From NCBI GenBank assembly GCA_002483465.1, contig DLHX01000001.1, forward strand, positions 124,238 to 188,237: 64,000 nt of DNA, given 5' to 3'. Origin of the DNA: Micavibrio sp. UBA7657. GTDB lineage: Bacteria > Pseudomonadota > Alphaproteobacteria > Micavibrionales > Micavibrionaceae. This document shows, one piece after another, positions 62,170-64,000 of the stretch. The notes beneath the pieces were generated by a model. It saw nothing but the letters and a program-made list of their open reading frames with translations. It ran no database searches and was not told the DNA's origin. Each line of letters starts with the position of its first letter. The first letter of the stretch is position 1. The position numbers and the translations under genes are program-made.

Positions 62170-62670
62170 TTACTTCGGCCCGCTCGCCACCACCGGCTGG
62201 CTTTCCAGAGCAACAATTCTCTCTTTCATGACGTGGCATTCATTAATAAGTGGATCAACATCCACATCCAGTTTTTTCAGAACCAGTTGTTCTCCCAGCG
62301 CGTCCTCGCAGCCGACATCTTCATCAAGTATCGCGCGCCGAATAAAAGGCTGGAATGTTTTTGGCGTCTTCCAGCCTTCAAAAAGTTTCGTCAGTATAAT
62401 GCTGCGACGTTCGTCCGTCTCCAGCGCGATGCGCTGCCTGTCAATTTCAACTCTGTCTTCTGGTGGAAGATCGAGATATATTCTTTCTGCTTCACTTATC
62501 ACAGAATCCGCATCTTGCGGCTGGTCGTTTCCGGCGATTGCCGAAACTTCATTCTGATTATCGGTTTCGTTGCTTGAGAGCATGTAACTGCCCGCTGCCA
62601 ACAACCCTGCAAGTGTCACCGGTACCGTGATCCTGAACCAGTTCCGTGCCAAAGCGCCTTTACCAATCAT
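62170..62670 (-). CDS. Membrane-anchored small protein with two Cys (member 1 of a tandem set)
   Basis: A 166-residue protein with an N-terminal hydrophobic helix (ITVPVTLAGLLAAGSYML, about 14-31), an acidic linker and a helical C-terminal domain. RRAILDEDVGCEDALGEQLV and NECHVMKERIVALES carry the two cysteines and resemble the LECKDI...MHCDNLKKQI part of the protein at 61443-61865. GGGAGG precedes the ATG. It lies 57 bp downstream of serA on the same strand. The function is unknown. Confidence 0.65.
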   Translation of the reverse strand: MIGKGALARNWFRITVPVTLAGLLAAGSYMLSSNETDNQNEVSAIAGNDQPQDADSVISEAERIYLDLPPEDRVEIDRQRIALETDERRSIILTKLFEGWKTPKTFQPFIRRAILDEDVGCEDALGEQLVLKKLDVDVDPLINECHVMKERIVALESQPVVASGPK

Positions 62671-62727
62671 AATTGCCTCCCATTTTTTTATGGGGCAATT
62701 ATTACAACGCTGATTAGGTTATGTCAA

Positions 62728-64000
62728 TTAAAAGCGCAGGCGCTTCACGTTCTGGATTTGCGGCAATTTCGAGATTTTCGCGAGCAAATCATCCGAAACC
62801 GGCGCATCCAGTGAAATAAGACAGACCGCCTCTTTCGTATCCTCTTTGCGTCCCAAACGGAAATCCGCGATGTTCTGTTTCGCATCGCCCAGGATCGTGC
62901 CGACGCCGCCGATCAAGCCCGGCTGGTCGTTGTTGCGGATAAACAGCATATGCTCCGACAGCGCCGCCTCGACCGGCACACCCTCGATATTGACGATGCG
63001 CGGCTCGCGTCCCGTGAACAGCGTGCCCGACACCGAGCGGTTGCGCACTTCCGTTTGCACCGTGACGGTGATCTTGGTGCGCTGGTCGCTCGGCTCTTCG
63101 ATGCGGCTCTCCGAAATCTGGATGCCGCGCGATTTCGCAACCGCCATGGCGTTCACCATATTCACCGTTTCCATCTGCGGCTTCAGGATATGCGCAACCA
63201 GCATCTGCGTCAGTGGCTTGACGTTCAGCTCCGTCACCGATCCTTCGAACTCGACATCGATTTTTTGAATCGCGTTCTCGGTAATCTGTCCGACGAAGCT
63301 GCCCATTTGCTCGGCGAGCTTCATGTAATATTTCAGGCGCGGCGCGTCCTCCGCCGAGATCGACGGCATGTTGAGCGCGTTCGTCACCGCGCCGCTCATC
63401 AAATAATCCGCCATCTGCTCGGCAACCTGCAGCGCGACATTCACCTGCGCCTCCGTCGTCGAAGCGCCCAGGTGCGGCGTGCAGATCACGCGCGGGTGGC
63501 CAAAGAAAATACTTTCCTTCGCTGGCTCGACTTCGAACACATCAAGCGCGGCTCCCGCCACTTTCCCGCTATCCAGCGCGTCTTTCAGGTCCTGCTCGAC
63601 GATCAATCCGCCGCGCGCGCAGTTGATGATGCGCACGCCGTCTTTCATGGTCGCAATTGTGTTCTTGTTGATCATGTTCGCGGTCTTGTCGTTCTTCGGC
63701 ACATGGACCGTGATGAAATCCGCGCGTTTGAATAAATCCTCAAGCTCGACTTTTTCAACACCAATCTCTACGGCGCGGTCATTCGTCAGGAATGGGTCGT
63801 ACGCGATCACGTTCATTTTCAATCCCACGGCGCGGTCGGCAACAATCGACCCGATATTCCCGCAACCGATAACACCTAAAGTTTTCCCATACAGCTCAAC
63901 GCCCATAAATCTTTTCTTTTCCCACTTGCCCGCATGCGTCGATTCATTCGCCTGCGGAATTTCCCGTGCTAAGGCAAACATCATCGCGATGGCATGCTCG
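62728..64000 (-). CDS. serA: D-3-phosphoglycerate dehydrogenase, 5' end beyond the window
   Basis: The last 423 codons of serA; the frame runs off the right edge (EHAIAMMFALAR at the border). The NAD-binding GVIGCGNIGSIVADRA, catalytic Arg region (NCARGGLIVEQD), Glu (AALDVFEVEPA) and active-site His (TPHLGASTTEAQ) are present. An allosteric substrate-binding domain and a C-terminal ACT domain (NDQPGLIGGVGTILGDAKQN) follow. It oxidises 3-phosphoglycerate, the first step of serine synthesis. The length class is the long, ASB-containing form. Confidence 0.95.
   Translation of the reverse strand, partial: EHAIAMMFALAREIPQANESTHAGKWEKKRFMGVELYGKTLGVIGCGNIGSIVADRAVGLKMNVIAYDPFLTNDRAVEIGVEKVELEDLFKRADFITVHVPKNDKTANMINKNTIATMKDGVRIINCARGGLIVEQDLKDALDSGKVAGAALDVFEVEPAKESIFFGHPRVICTPHLGASTTEAQVNVALQVAEQMADYLMSGAVTNALNMPSISAEDAPRLKYYMKLAEQMGSFVGQITENAIQKIDVEFEGSVTELNVKPLTQMLVAHILKPQMETVNMVNAMAVAKSRGIQISESRIEEPSDQRTKITVTVQTEVRNRSVSGTLFTGREPRIVNIEGVPVEAALSEHMLFIRNNDQPGLIGGVGTILGDAKQNIADFRLGRKEDTKEAVCLISLDAPVSDDLLAKISKLPQIQNVKRLRF

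Noticed and set aside
1..64000. CRISPR arrays and insertion sequences
   Set aside because: No regularly spaced direct repeats of 25-40 bp and no transposase or IS-type terminal repeats were found anywhere in the window.

Overview
The window looks like a chromosome segment of an alphaproteobacterium of moderate GC content. The lineage clues are perfect TTAA-N7-TTAA (CtrA-type) boxes, a dense GANTC (CcrM-type) cluster, a DUF1674/SDHAF4 small protein, DUF1223 and DUF1971 proteins, and the SRP RNA-dnaX-ybaB gene order. The exact family cannot be told from this sequence. Both ends are cut: a YbaL/KefB-type antiporter runs off the left edge and serA off the right.

Layout. 1-10.2 kb is core: antiporter, a CPVC thioredoxin-like protein with a MarR regulator, a hybrid histidine kinase broken by an amber codon, a Nudix hydrolase, a DEAD-box helicase with a cold-shock protein, and a five-gene branched-chain amino-acid ABC operon (livHMKGF order). 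10.25-38.91 kb is accessory DNA built from two tandem islands. The borders carry three 46-bp direct repeats of the 3' half of a tRNA-Thr(CGT) gene, near 10.27, 24.28 and 38.73 kb. Island 1 (10.3-24.25 kb) holds a hypoxia/stress set under Fnr-type boxes (LysE, beta-CASP hydrolase, LOG protein, K+ channel, NnrD, Crp/Fnr regulator, Zn-alcohol dehydrogenase, CBS and Usp proteins, DUF350) plus an arsenic operon (arsR, DUF6428, arsC, TSUP permease, aquaporin). Island 2 (24.3-38.87 kb) holds a copper operon (multicopper oxidase, CopB, metal-binding proteins, P-type ATPase), an integrase-helicase fusion left by a deletion, a possible iteron array, an XRE regulator beside a PD-(D/E)XK-like nuclease, and a two-gene SIR2 + HSP90-like ATPase operon that looks like anti-phage defence.

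The most striking structure is a tRNA-Thr(CGT) gene cut in two at the anticodon loop. Its 5' half lies at 38875-38912 and its 3' half at 24255-24300. The halves complement each other exactly in the acceptor stem and share a 9-bp core. A different, intact tRNA-Thr(CGT) sits just inside the element at 38706-38780, as if the element brought a replacement.

38.9-64 kb is core again: SRP RNA, dnaX, ybaB, xthA, DUF1223, rimO, an SDHAF4-like small gene, chorismate mutase, rsmB, an SseB-domain protein, infC (apparently with an AUU start) and thrS. A type I secretion cluster follows (adhesin of 1669 residues, TolC, ABC exporter, HlyD). The adhesin is preceded by three tandem perfect CtrA-type boxes and, further upstream, a GANTC cluster and a structured RNA-like region with a strong terminator. 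Three tandem small membrane-anchored proteins that look like divergent relatives then lead to serA.
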